From the NCBI RefSeq assembly GCF_028737265.1, contig NZ_JAQZAK010000011.1, forward strand, positions 1 through 64,000: a stretch of 64,000 nt of DNA, read 5' to 3'. The position numbers were made by a program, and so were the translations under genes. This stretch comes from Actinomycetospora callitridis (GTDB lineage: Bacteria > Actinomycetota > Actinomycetes > Mycobacteriales > Pseudonocardiaceae). Under the pieces are notes generated by a model. The model ran no database searches. It was not told where the DNA came from and was given only the letters and a program-made list of their open reading frames with translations. Of this stretch, positions 47,973 to 56,450 are shown piece by piece. The stretch's first letter is position 1; each line of letters opens with the position of its first letter.

Positions 47973-47985
47973 TGCCCCGCAGCCC

Positions 47986-49077
<1,092 letters not shown>

Positions 49078-49102
49078 GTCTGAAGACTCCCCTACTCGAC
49101 CG

Positions 49103-49990
49103 CTACTTGACCGCGCCGAACGACAGGCCCTGCACCAGCTTGTTCTGCGCCACCCAGCCCGCGAGGACGACGGGCAGCGCCGCGATGGTCGCCGCCGCGG
49201 AGAGCTGGGCCCAGTAGAGGCCCTCCGAGGTGATGAAGCCGACCAGGAAGACCGGCACCGTGCCGGCGTTGGCGGCGGTGAGGTTCACCGCGAAGAAGAA
49301 CTCGTTCCACGCGAAGATCACGCAGATCAGCGCGGTGGCGAAGATGCCGGGCGAGATGATCGGCAGGACGATCTCGCGCAGCGTCCGCCACAGCGGCGCG
49401 CCGTCGATGCTGGCCTGCTCGAGCAGCTCGCCGGGGACCTCGAGGAAGAACGACCGCATCATCCAGACCGCGATCGGCAGGTTCATCCCCGTGTAGAGGA
49501 TGATCAGCGTCCAGATGTTGTCCAGCATGCCGATCTGGTTGACCACGACGTAGATCGGCACGATGGCCGCGACCACCGGCAGCATCTTCGTCGAGATGAA
49601 GAAGAACAGGACGTCGGACGTCTTCTTCACCGGTCGCAGCGACAGCGCGAACGCGGCCGGGACGCCGAGCAGCAGGACGAAGATCGTGGACAGCACGGTG
49701 GCCGCCACGGAGTTCGCGATGTAGGGCCCGAGGCCCGAGGAGAACACGCCCTCGTACTGCTCCAGGGTCGGCTGGAAGAAGAGCTTCGGCGTGGGCGTGT
49801 AGGCGTCCGCCTCCGTCTTGAAGGACGTCAGCACCATCCAGAAGACCGGGAAGAAGAACGCGATGCCGACGACCCAGGCGATGACGCCGAACCAGACGTT
49901 GGCCGCGCTCCGGCGCTGCTTGCGCGGGGTCTGGCCCTCGTCCGTCGCCGACGCGCGCTCGTCGGTGGGAGTGTCCGTCGTGATCGCCAT
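49103..49990 (-). CDS. Carbohydrate ABC transporter permease (MalG type)
   Basis: A 295-residue inner-membrane permease, ATG 49990. It has six hydrophobic segments and the EAA loop EQASIDGAPLWRTLREIVLPIISPGI, which docks on the ATPase. A cytoplasmic N-terminus precedes helix 1 (VWFGVIAWVVGIAFFFPVFWM), and LPIAVWMMRSFF is also conserved in the group. Similarity is closest to polyol/trehalose-type MalG partners. Its start overlaps the stop of the other permease (TGATG). Confidence 0.93.
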   Translation of the reverse strand: MAITTDTPTDERASATDEGQTPRKQRRSAANVWFGVIAWVVGIAFFFPVFWMVLTSFKTEADAYTPTPKLFFQPTLEQYEGVFSSGLGPYIANSVAATVLSTIFVLLLGVPAAFALSLRPVKKTSDVLFFFISTKMLPVVAAIVPIYVVVNQIGMLDNIWTLIILYTGMNLPIAVWMMRSFFLEVPGELLEQASIDGAPLWRTLREIVLPIISPGIFATALICVIFAWNEFFFAVNLTAANAGTVPVFLVGFITSEGLYWAQLSAAATIAALPVVLAGWVAQNKLVQGLSFGAVK

Positions 49991-50934
49991 CAGGTCAGCT
50001 CCTCCTCGCCACTGAAGCTCCGGAACAGCAGGCGCAGCGCGAAGCTCGCCGCGATCAGCGTGATGATCACGACGACGACGCCCATCGCGGCCGACTGGCC
50101 GATGTCGAAGCCGAGGAACGCGCGCTGGTAGATGTAGAACGGCAGGTTCGCGCTGGCCACGCCCGGGCCGCCCTGCGTCATCATGTAGACGGTGTCGAAG
50201 GTGTTGACCAGGTAGATCGTCCCGAGCACCACGCCGAGCTCGATGAAGCGGCGCAGGTGCGGCAGCGTCAGCTCACGGAACACCGACCACGCGCTCGCCC
50301 CGTCCACCCGCGCGGCCTCGAGCTGGTCGGACGGCTGGCTCTGCAGGCCCGCGAGCAGCAGCAGCATCATGAACGGCGTCCACTGCCACACCAGCGCGGC
50401 CATCACCGAGGCCAGCGGGAACTGGCTGATCCACTCGGTGCCCGAGGCCCCGAACGGCGAGAGCACGAAGTTGACGAGGCCGAGCGTCGGGTCGAGCAGC
50501 ACCGTGCGCCACAGCAGCGCCGCCGCCACCGGGGTGATGAGGAACGGGGTGATCAGCAGCGTGCGCACGACGCCGCGCCCGACGAACTGCCGGTTGAGCA
50601 GCAGCGCCAGCAGGAGGCCGAGCACCACGGCGATGAGCACCGAGCCCAGCGTCATGACGACGGTGTTGATCGCGACCTGGCGGAACTGGCTGTCGGTGAA
50701 GACGTCGACGTAGTTCGCGAACCACACGAACTCCTGCGACCCCGGCCGGACGAGGTTCCAGGACTGCAGCGAGTAGAAGAGAGTCAGGATGAACGGGATC
50801 TGCGTGACGATGATCGTGAAGACCAGCGCGGGCAGCAGCGGCGCGCGGCGCCGCCAGCCCTCGGCACGGTCGATCATCGCGGCGCCGCCGACGTTGGCCG
50901 GTGGTGCGGAACGTTCTTCCACTGTGGCGGTCAT
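49990..50934 (-). CDS. Carbohydrate ABC transporter permease (MalF type)
   Basis: A 314-residue permease, ATG 50934, overlapping the binding-protein stop by 4 nt. It has six helices, starting LLPALVFTIIVTQIPFILTLFYSL. The EAA loop is LEAARVDGASAWSVFRELTLPHLRRF. TQGGPGVASANLPFYIYQRAF near the end is characteristic of sugar/polyol permeases. It forms the membrane heterodimer with the MalG-type protein. Confidence 0.93.
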   Translation of the reverse strand: MTATVEERSAPPANVGGAAMIDRAEGWRRRAPLLPALVFTIIVTQIPFILTLFYSLQSWNLVRPGSQEFVWFANYVDVFTDSQFRQVAINTVVMTLGSVLIAVVLGLLLALLLNRQFVGRGVVRTLLITPFLITPVAAALLWRTVLLDPTLGLVNFVLSPFGASGTEWISQFPLASVMAALVWQWTPFMMLLLLAGLQSQPSDQLEAARVDGASAWSVFRELTLPHLRRFIELGVVLGTIYLVNTFDTVYMMTQGGPGVASANLPFYIYQRAFLGFDIGQSAAMGVVVVIITLIAASFALRLLFRSFSGEEELT

Positions 50935-52310
50935 CGCTGGTAGCTCTCCCCCACCGTCTCCGCGTAGTTCTGGGACTGTTCGAGCGCCTCGTCCACGGTG
51001 ATCTGGCCGGCGATGGCCGCGCTGACCTGCTGGCTCACCCGGGTGCCGAGGTCCTGGAACTCGGGGATGCGGACGAACTGCACGCCCTGGTAGGGCACCG
51101 GCTGCACGGTCGGCTGCTGCGGGTTCGCCCGCTGAAGGCCCTGCAGGATCAGCGGCCCGTAGGCGCCCGACACCTGCTGGTACTGCGGGATGTCGTACGT
51201 CGACTGCCGGGAGCCCGGCGGCACCGAGGTCCACCCGATCTCGGGGTCGTTGCCGGCGCGCTCGATGTACTGCTTGTTCGTCATCCAGGACATGAACTTC
51301 CACGCCGCGTCCTTGCGCGGGGAGGTCTCCGGGATGGCGAGGGACCAGGAGTACAGCCAGCCCGACGCCGGCGTCGCCACGACGGGGGCGGGCGCGTACC
51401 CGATCTGCCCGGCGACGGTCGACTCCGCGGGGTCCTCGACGGTGCCGGCGGCCGACGTCGCGTCGTACCACATGGCGACCTGGCCCTGGCCGAACTGCGT
51501 GGCGCACTCGGAGAACCCGGCCTGCGACGCGCCCGGCTCACCGTGCTGGCGGACGAGGTCGACGTAGAACTGCACGGCCTGGCGCACCTCCGGGGAGGTC
51601 AGCTGGGCCCGCCACTGCGGGTCGAACCAGCGGCCGCCGAAGGTGTTGATCACCGTGTCGAGCGGGGCCATGACCTCGCCCCAGCCCGGCTTGCCGCGCA
51701 GGCAGATGCCGCGCCGCTGGCCCTCGCCCTGGTCGAGCCGGGCGGCGAACTCGGCGACCTGCGGCCACGTCGGCTGCGCGGGCATCTGGATGCCGGCCTG
51801 CTGGAACAGGTCCTTGCGGTACATGAGGAAGGACGACTCGCCGTAGAACGGCACCGAGTACATCGATCCCTGGAACGACAGCGAGTCGCGCACCGTCGGG
51901 ATGAAGTCGGCGGCGTCGTAGCCGGGCGTGGCGTCGATGTAGGGCTGGAGGTTGGTCAGCCAGCCGTTCTGCGCCCACTGCGGGGTCTCGTAGTTCGAGA
52001 TCATGACGATGTCGAACTCGCCGCCGCCCGTGGCCACCGACGCGGTGATCTTGGCGCGGGCCTCGTTCTCGGAGAGCGAGACGAAGCGCAGCCGGATCCC
52101 GGGGTTCTCCGCCTCGAACTGCGGCGAGAGCGTGATCGCGTCCTCCATCTGCGGGTTGGACACGATCGCGACCGTGACGGTCTCGACGCCCTCCTCGGCG
52201 CCGAGCGCACCCGCGCCCGAGCAGCCGGCGACCAGCGCCAGGCTCGCCAGCAGCGCGCCGAACACCGCCGGGCCCCTCCGGAGTCCCCGTCCTCGCGCCG
52301 CGCCGCGCAT
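50931..52310 (-). CDS. Sugar/polyol-binding lipoprotein (ABC importer)
   Basis: A 459-residue extracellular solute-binding protein, ATG 52310 with GGGAGG upstream. The signal peptide ends in a lipobox (SLALVAGCS), so it is lipid-anchored. Family 1 binding-protein features are FEAENPGIRLRFVSLSENEARAKI, YSVPFYGESSFLMYRKDLFQQAGI, and SGWLYSWSLAIPETSPRKDAAWKFMSWMT. The pattern resembles sorbitol/mannitol-binding proteins. With the downstream permeases, and the LacI regulator and xylulokinase nearby, a pentitol or hexitol is a reasonable guess. Confidence 0.92.
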   Translation of the reverse strand: MRGAARGRGLRRGPAVFGALLASLALVAGCSGAGALGAEEGVETVTVAIVSNPQMEDAITLSPQFEAENPGIRLRFVSLSENEARAKITASVATGGGEFDIVMISNYETPQWAQNGWLTNLQPYIDATPGYDAADFIPTVRDSLSFQGSMYSVPFYGESSFLMYRKDLFQQAGIQMPAQPTWPQVAEFAARLDQGEGQRRGICLRGKPGWGEVMAPLDTVINTFGGRWFDPQWRAQLTSPEVRQAVQFYVDLVRQHGEPGASQAGFSECATQFGQGQVAMWYDATSAAGTVEDPAESTVAGQIGYAPAPVVATPASGWLYSWSLAIPETSPRKDAAWKFMSWMTNKQYIERAGNDPEIGWTSVPPGSRQSTYDIPQYQQVSGAYGPLILQGLQRANPQQPTVQPVPYQGVQFVRIPEFQDLGTRVSQQVSAAIAGQITVDEALEQSQNYAETVGESYQR

Positions 52311-52416
52311 CCGCCGCCTCCCGCCCCGTCGCCCAGCCCTGCCACCCAGCCCTGCCGCCGCGGACCGTGACGTGGACCACTGGCGATCAGGTGACCGTAA
52401 AGGCACTCTCCGTCAG

Positions 52417-52432
52417 TAGCAAGCGCTTAACC
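52417..52432. promoter_or_regulatory. LacI-type operator before the importer operon
   Basis: TAGCAAGC-GCTTAACC, centred on the AAGCGCTT palindrome (52421-52428), the CG-centred site expected for LacI-family regulators. It lies 107 bp upstream of the binding-protein gene and 127 bp upstream of the divergent LacI gene. A second AGCGC-CGGA-GCGCT repeat sits at 54110-54123, before the xylulokinase. Confidence 0.75.
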
Positions 52433-52558
52433 ACGTCAGATTCAGGCAGGATCACCGTCGAGATCACACAGGAGCGACGACGGGTCGTTCGGGGTACAAC
52501 TCTCCGATGAACGGACGGCCCCTCGCGTGCGCGGCGGGCCGGAGGACGGGAGCCGGGC

Positions 52559-53563
52559 ATGGCCACGATGGCGGATGTCGCGCGCATGGCGGGTGTCTCC
52601 ACCGCGACCGTCTCCCACGTGCTCAACGGGACCCGGCCGGTCCGCGCCTCGACCCGTGAGCAGGTGCTCTCCGCGGTCGCCGCGACGCACTACACGCCGA
52701 ACACGGTCGCGCGGTCCCTCGCGACGGCGCGCACCACGACGATGGGCCTGGTGCTCTCGGCGATCTCCAACCCGTACTTCGGCGAGCTGCTCAGCGCGGC
52801 CGAGTCGGCCGCGGCCGCGGCGGGCTACACGCTGCTGCTCGTCGACCCCCACGAGGACCCGGACTACGAGCTGACCGTCGTCACCCGGCTGCACCACCAC
52901 CGCGTCGACGGCGTGGTCCTCGCCCCGAGCGCACGCCCGGACGACACCCTGGCCTACCTCGCCCGCCACCAGGTGCCGACGGTGCTGCTCGACCGGCTCA
53001 TCGACGCCGGGCACGACCAGGTGGGCCCGGAGAACCGGGCGTCCACCGCCGGGCTCACCGGCCACCTCGCCGACCACGGACACACCCGGATCGGACTGGT
53101 GGCGGGCCTGGAGGGGCTCTCGACCACCACCGAGCGCCGCGAGGGCTACCGCGACGCGCTGCTCTCCCGCGGCCTGCCCGTCGACCCCGAGCTGGAGGTC
53201 GGCGGCGCCTCCGAGACGGTCGCCGCGCGCCGGGCGACGCACCGTCTGGTCGCGCTCGACGACCGGCCGACCGCGATCGTCGCCGCCAACAACAGCATGA
53301 CCATCGGGGTGATGCAGGCCCTGCGCGACGCCGGTCTCGAGGTGCCTCGTGACGTCGCCGTCGCCGCGTTCGACGACTTCGCGTGGGCCGACCTGTTCGC
53401 GCCCCGGCTGACCGTCGCCGCGCAGCCCTTCGACGAGATCGCGACCACCGCGGTGCGGCTGCTCCTCGACCGGATCGCCGAGCCGGACGCCCCGCCGACC
53501 ACGCGGCGTCTGCTGCCCCGGCTGGTCGTCCGAGAGTCCTGCGGGTGTCCGGGCTCTACCTAG
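52559..53563 (+). CDS. LacI-family transcriptional regulator
   Basis: A 334-residue repressor, ATG 52559. The N-terminal HTH is MADVARMAGVSTATVSHVLNGTRPV, with the hinge helix VARSLATARTTTMGLVL. The periplasmic-binding-like effector domain has SAISNPYFGELLSAAESAAAAAGYTLLL, VDGVVLAP, HTRIGLVAG and VAAFDDFAWADLF. It most likely represses the divergent importer and possibly the xylulokinase. The inducer is unknown. Confidence 0.93.
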   Translation: MATMADVARMAGVSTATVSHVLNGTRPVRASTREQVLSAVAATHYTPNTVARSLATARTTTMGLVLSAISNPYFGELLSAAESAAAAAGYTLLLVDPHEDPDYELTVVTRLHHHRVDGVVLAPSARPDDTLAYLARHQVPTVLLDRLIDAGHDQVGPENRASTAGLTGHLADHGHTRIGLVAGLEGLSTTTERREGYRDALLSRGLPVDPELEVGGASETVAARRATHRLVALDDRPTAIVAANNSMTIGVMQALRDAGLEVPRDVAVAAFDDFAWADLFAPRLTVAAQPFDEIATTAVRLLLDRIAEPDAPPTTRRLLPRLVVRESCGCPGST

Positions 53564-54047
53564 CGCCCTCGGCGAGTGCCGCGAGGTTGTCCAGCGACCG
53601 GGTCAGGTGGTCCTCGCCGAAGGGCGGGAACGCGATGTGCTCCCGAAGGAAGGCCGGTACGGCCGACCAGTCGTAGGTCAGCGTCGCCCGGCAGGCGCCT
53701 GCGCCCTCCTCGGCGAGGTCGTAACGCCACGACCAGCCGCCGTAGCCGATCTCGCCGTCCGGCCCGTACTGGCCGGGCTGCCAGGCGATGCTCCGCGGCG
53801 GGTCGAGCGCCTCGACGCGGTTGTGCATGCGGTAGTCGCGGTCGGGGTGGTTGGCGTGGTACATCCCCATGCCGAAGATCTGCCCGATCTCGGTGAGGGC
53901 GGCGGGATCCAGCGGCTCGCGCACCCACCCGGTGCCGTCGATCGCGGCGTGGCGGGCCGGGTCGGCGAGCACCCCGAACACCGTCGCGACCGGCGCGTCG
54001 ATCGTCCTCGACACCGCCAGGACCTCGGTCGTCGTCTCCGTGCTCAT
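53556..54047 (-). CDS. SRPBCC family protein
   Basis: A 163-residue START-like protein, ATG 54047. It opens LAVSRTIDAPVATVFGVLADPARHAAIDGTGWVREPL, continues DRDYRMHNRVEALDPPRSIAWQPGQ and ends in the long helix HLTRSLDNLAALAE. The pattern is common among actinobacterial polyketide-cyclase-like proteins with unknown ligands. Its 3' end overlaps the convergent LacI gene by 8 bp. It has no obvious tie to sugar uptake. Confidence 0.82.
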   Translation of the reverse strand: MSTETTTEVLAVSRTIDAPVATVFGVLADPARHAAIDGTGWVREPLDPAALTEIGQIFGMGMYHANHPDRDYRMHNRVEALDPPRSIAWQPGQYGPDGEIGYGGWSWRYDLAEEGAGACRATLTYDWSAVPAFLREHIAFPPFGEDHLTRSLDNLAALAEGAR

Positions 54048-54144
54048 CGGGCACTCCTCCGTCGCGCGTTCAGTCCTGTGACCGTACCGAGAAGTTGCAG
54101 AGTGATACAAGCGCCGGAGCGCTCGTGGTGGGGATACTGCGGCC

Positions 54145-55542
54145 ATGGCGGGTTCAGCGCGGTACGTCGCCGGGGTCGATTCCTCCACCCAGGCCACCAA
54201 GGTCCTCGTCGTCGATCCGGAGGACGGGCGGGTGGTGCGGGAGGCCCGGCGTCCGCACCCGGACGGCACGGAGGTCGATCCCCGGGCGTGGTGGGACGCG
54301 CTGGCGGGCGCCCTCGGCGAGGTCGGCACCAGCGACGTCGCGGCGATCGGGGTCGCGGGCCAGCAGCACGGGATGGTGCTGCTCGACGAGCACGGCGAGC
54401 CGGTGCGCGACGCGCTGCTGTGGAACGACACCCGGTCCGCGCCGGACGCCACGGCGCTGATCGAGGAGCTCGGCGGGGCCGCCGCGTGGGCCGAGGCGGT
54501 GGGCACCGTCCCGGTCGCGAGCATCACCGCCACCAAGCTGCGCTGGACCTCCCGCGCCGAGCCGGACGTCGCCGACCGCGCGCGCCGGATCCTGCTGCCC
54601 CACGACTGGCTGACCTGGCGCCTGCGCGGCTCTCCCGCCGACGCGACCACCGACCGCGGCGACGCCTCGGGCACCGGCTACTGGTCGACGGTCACCGGCG
54701 AGTACCGCCCCGACCTGCTCGAGATGGCGTTCGGGCGCGCGCTCGAGGTGCCGCGGGTCGCGGAGCCGGGCGAGGTCGTCGGGCACACGCCGGACGGGCT
54801 CGCGGTCTCGGCCGGCACCGGGGACAACGCGGGCGCGGCGCTCGCGATCGGCCCGGCGGAGGGCGAGGTGGTGATCTCGATCGGCACCTCGGGCGCGGTG
54901 TTCACGGGCCACGACCGGCCCAGCACCGACGCCTCGGGACTCGTCGCCGGGTTCGCCGACGCCCGCGGCGGCTACCTGCCGCTGCTCGCGACCCTCAACG
55001 CCGCTCGCGTGCTCGGGGTCGGGGCGGCGCTGCTGGGGGTGGAGCCGGACGAGTTCGACGCGTTGGCGCGTGCCGCCTCGCCGGGCGCGGACGGGCTGGT
55101 GCTGCTGCCCTACCTCGACGGCGAGCGCACCCCCGACCGCCCGGACGCCCAGGGTCGCTACGTCGGGCTGACGACGGCCAACGGCACCCGCGAGAACCTC
55201 GCCCGCGCCACCGTCGAGGGGATGCTGTGCGGGCTGGCCGACTGCGTCGACGCGCTGATCGACCAGGGGGTGCCGGCGCGCCGGGCCCTGCTGATCGGCG
55301 GGGGCTCGCGCTCCGGGGCCGTGGCGGACCTCGCCCCCGAGGTGCTCGGCCTGCCCGTCGAGGTGCTCTCGCCGCAGGAGTACGTCGCCCTCGGCGCCGC
55401 CCGCCAGGCCGCCTGGGCCCTGCACGGCGAGGAGCCGGGCTGGACCGTGGCCCGCGAGACCAGCCGCGACGTCACCGACGCCTCGATCTCCGAGCAGGTC
55501 CGCGCCCGCTACGCCGACGTCCGCGACGGGCGTGCGCCGTAG
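54145..55542 (+). CDS. xylB: Xylulokinase
   Basis: A 465-residue FGGY-family kinase, ATG 54145. The signature is YVAGVDSSTQATKVLVVD (phosphate loop 1), IGVAGQQHGMVLLDEHGEPVRDALLWNDTRS (with the GQQHG sugar-binding motif typical of XylB), SIGTSGAVFTG and LIGGGSRSGAVADLAPEVLGLPVEV. It phosphorylates D-xylulose with ATP, feeding the pentose phosphate pathway. It would complete a polyol route if a polyol dehydrogenase exists elsewhere; none is here. A LacI-like AGCGC-N4-GCGCT site lies about 25 bp upstream. It ends 21 nt before family A copy 4. Confidence 0.92.
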   Translation: MAGSARYVAGVDSSTQATKVLVVDPEDGRVVREARRPHPDGTEVDPRAWWDALAGALGEVGTSDVAAIGVAGQQHGMVLLDEHGEPVRDALLWNDTRSAPDATALIEELGGAAAWAEAVGTVPVASITATKLRWTSRAEPDVADRARRILLPHDWLTWRLRGSPADATTDRGDASGTGYWSTVTGEYRPDLLEMAFGRALEVPRVAEPGEVVGHTPDGLAVSAGTGDNAGAALAIGPAEGEVVISIGTSGAVFTGHDRPSTDASGLVAGFADARGGYLPLLATLNAARVLGVGAALLGVEPDEFDALARAASPGADGLVLLPYLDGERTPDRPDAQGRYVGLTTANGTRENLARATVEGMLCGLADCVDALIDQGVPARRALLIGGGSRSGAVADLAPEVLGLPVEVLSPQEYVALGAARQAAWALHGEEPGWTVARETSRDVTDASISEQVRARYADVRDGRAP

Positions 55543-55563
55543 GGGCGGGAGTGCACGCGCTGC

Positions 55564-55616
55564 GTGCAAGCCCTGCGTCCTCGCTTGCACTCAACGCCAG
55601 GAAATCCGCATCCTCG
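55564..55616 (+). repeat. Family A hairpin element, copy 4 (L subtype)
   Basis: Stem GTGCAAGC/GCTTGCAC (55564-55571, 55583-55590), loop CCTGCGTCCTC, tail ACGCCAGGAAATCC-GCATCCTCG. It begins 21 nt after the xylB stop and lies upstream of hsp20. This is the closest copy to the consensus. Confidence 0.92.
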
Positions 55617-55626
55617 AGTCAGGGAA

Positions 55627-55656
55627 TTGAGCGTGGTCGGCTCACGTTGCATGAGT
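55627..55656 (+). promoter_or_regulatory. HAIR-like HspR site over the hsp20 promoter
   Basis: TTGAGC-N7-GCTCAC (55627-55645) has the arm and spacing plan of the HspR-bound HAIR element (TTGAG-N7-CTCAA). TTGAGC also serves as a -35, with ATGAGT (55651-55656) 18 bp on as a weak -10. Repressor binding would block the promoter, as expected for a heat-shock gene. Confidence 0.5.
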
Positions 55657-55705
55657 CGAAGGTCCGCAAGGTCGGGCCGCCTTCAGCCACCGAGGAGGAA
55701 CCACC

Positions 55706-56185
55706 ATGAGCACGCTGACCCCCTGGGGCCCGCGATTCGTCGACCCGTTCGCCGTCGCCCCGGCTCTGTTCCGCCGCCCCGCCCCGGGCCGGGGGACGAC
55801 CTGGTACGCCCCGACCACCGACGTGGTGCGCGAGGGTGAAGACGCCGTCGTCCGCCTCGAGCTCCCGGGCGTGGACGTGGCGAAGGACGTCACCGTCGAG
55901 GTCGACGGCGACCGTCTGTCCGTCCGCGGCGAGCGCCGCGACGAGCAGACCGGCGAGGGCTACCGCCAGAGCCGATACGGCTCGTTCCGTCGCAGCTTCA
56001 CGCTGCCCGGGCACGTCGACGCCGACGCGGTCTCCGCGTCGTACGACGCCGGCGTCCTGACGGTGCGCGTCACCGGCGCCCACGCCGAGGCCACCGAGCC
56101 CGGCGCCCGCCGTATCGCCATCGACGGTGTCCCGGCGCCGGAGGAGACGGAGTCCACCGAGGCCCCGGAGACCCCGGCCGCCTGA
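55706..56185 (+). CDS. hsp20: Hsp20/alpha-crystallin small heat-shock protein
   Basis: A 159-residue chaperone, ATG 55706 with a strong GAGGAGG. The alpha-crystallin domain spans about residues 33-125: WYAPTTDVVREGEDAVVRLELPGV, VTVEVDGDRLSVRGERRDEQ, YGSFRRSFTLPGHVDADAVSASYDAGVLTVRVTG. The C-terminal tail is acidic and Pro/Glu-rich, and it lacks a clear IxI motif. It binds unfolding proteins without ATP. The gene is bracketed by inverted family A elements (copies 4 and 5) and preceded by a HAIR-like site. Confidence 0.93.
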   Translation: MSTLTPWGPRFVDPFAVAPALFRRPAPGRGTTWYAPTTDVVREGEDAVVRLELPGVDVAKDVTVEVDGDRLSVRGERRDEQTGEGYRQSRYGSFRRSFTLPGHVDADAVSASYDAGVLTVRVTGAHAEATEPGARRIAIDGVPAPEETESTEAPETPAA

Positions 56186-56200
56186 CGCGCGCCTCCTGAC

Positions 56201-56299
56201 GCAGCGAACGCGCTGTTCGCTGCCTCTAGGCGCACGAAGTCCCCGTTGATCGACGGGGAGAACGACGCCCGCGGGACCACATGGTCCCGCGGGCGTCGT
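56201..56299. terminator. Cluster of three perfect hairpins after hsp20
   Basis: GCAGCGAAC-N5-GTTCGCTGC (56201-56223), CCCCGT-N6-ACGGGG (56241-56258) and an 18-bp stem ACGACGCCCGCGGGACCA with its complement (56262-56279, 56282-56299). They lie between convergent hsp20 and the DEAD-box gene, an unusually heavy transcription block. Confidence 0.85.
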
Positions 56300-56305
56300 C
56301 ATGCG

Positions 56306-56366
56306 CGGCTCATGATCGAAGTTGATTTCCTGGCGTTCAGTGCAAGCGAGGACGCAGGGCTTGCAT
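56306..56366 (-). repeat. Family A hairpin element, copy 5 (R subtype)
   Basis: Inverted relative to copy 4. On the minus strand it has the stem ATGCAAGC/GCTTGCAC (56366-56359, 56347-56340), loop CCTGCGTCCTC, then ACGCCAGGAAATC and TCGATCATGA, like copy 2. It starts 84 nt after the DEAD-box stop. Confidence 0.9.
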
Positions 56367-56450
56367 CCGTGATGCCCAACCCCGGCGTCGGCGTCGGCGT
56401 CGGTGTGCATCGACGTCCCGGTCCGCCGGGGTTCGCGCTGATCCACGAAC

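Noticed and set aside
47851..47985. WhiB7-type promoter before the glycosyltransferase
   Set aside because: The expected AT-rich patch just upstream of a -35/-10 pair is not clear in this region.
53556..54674. Extension of the SRPBCC gene upstream to 372 residues
   Set aside because: The extra part is antisense to xylB; the domain begins at ATG 54047.
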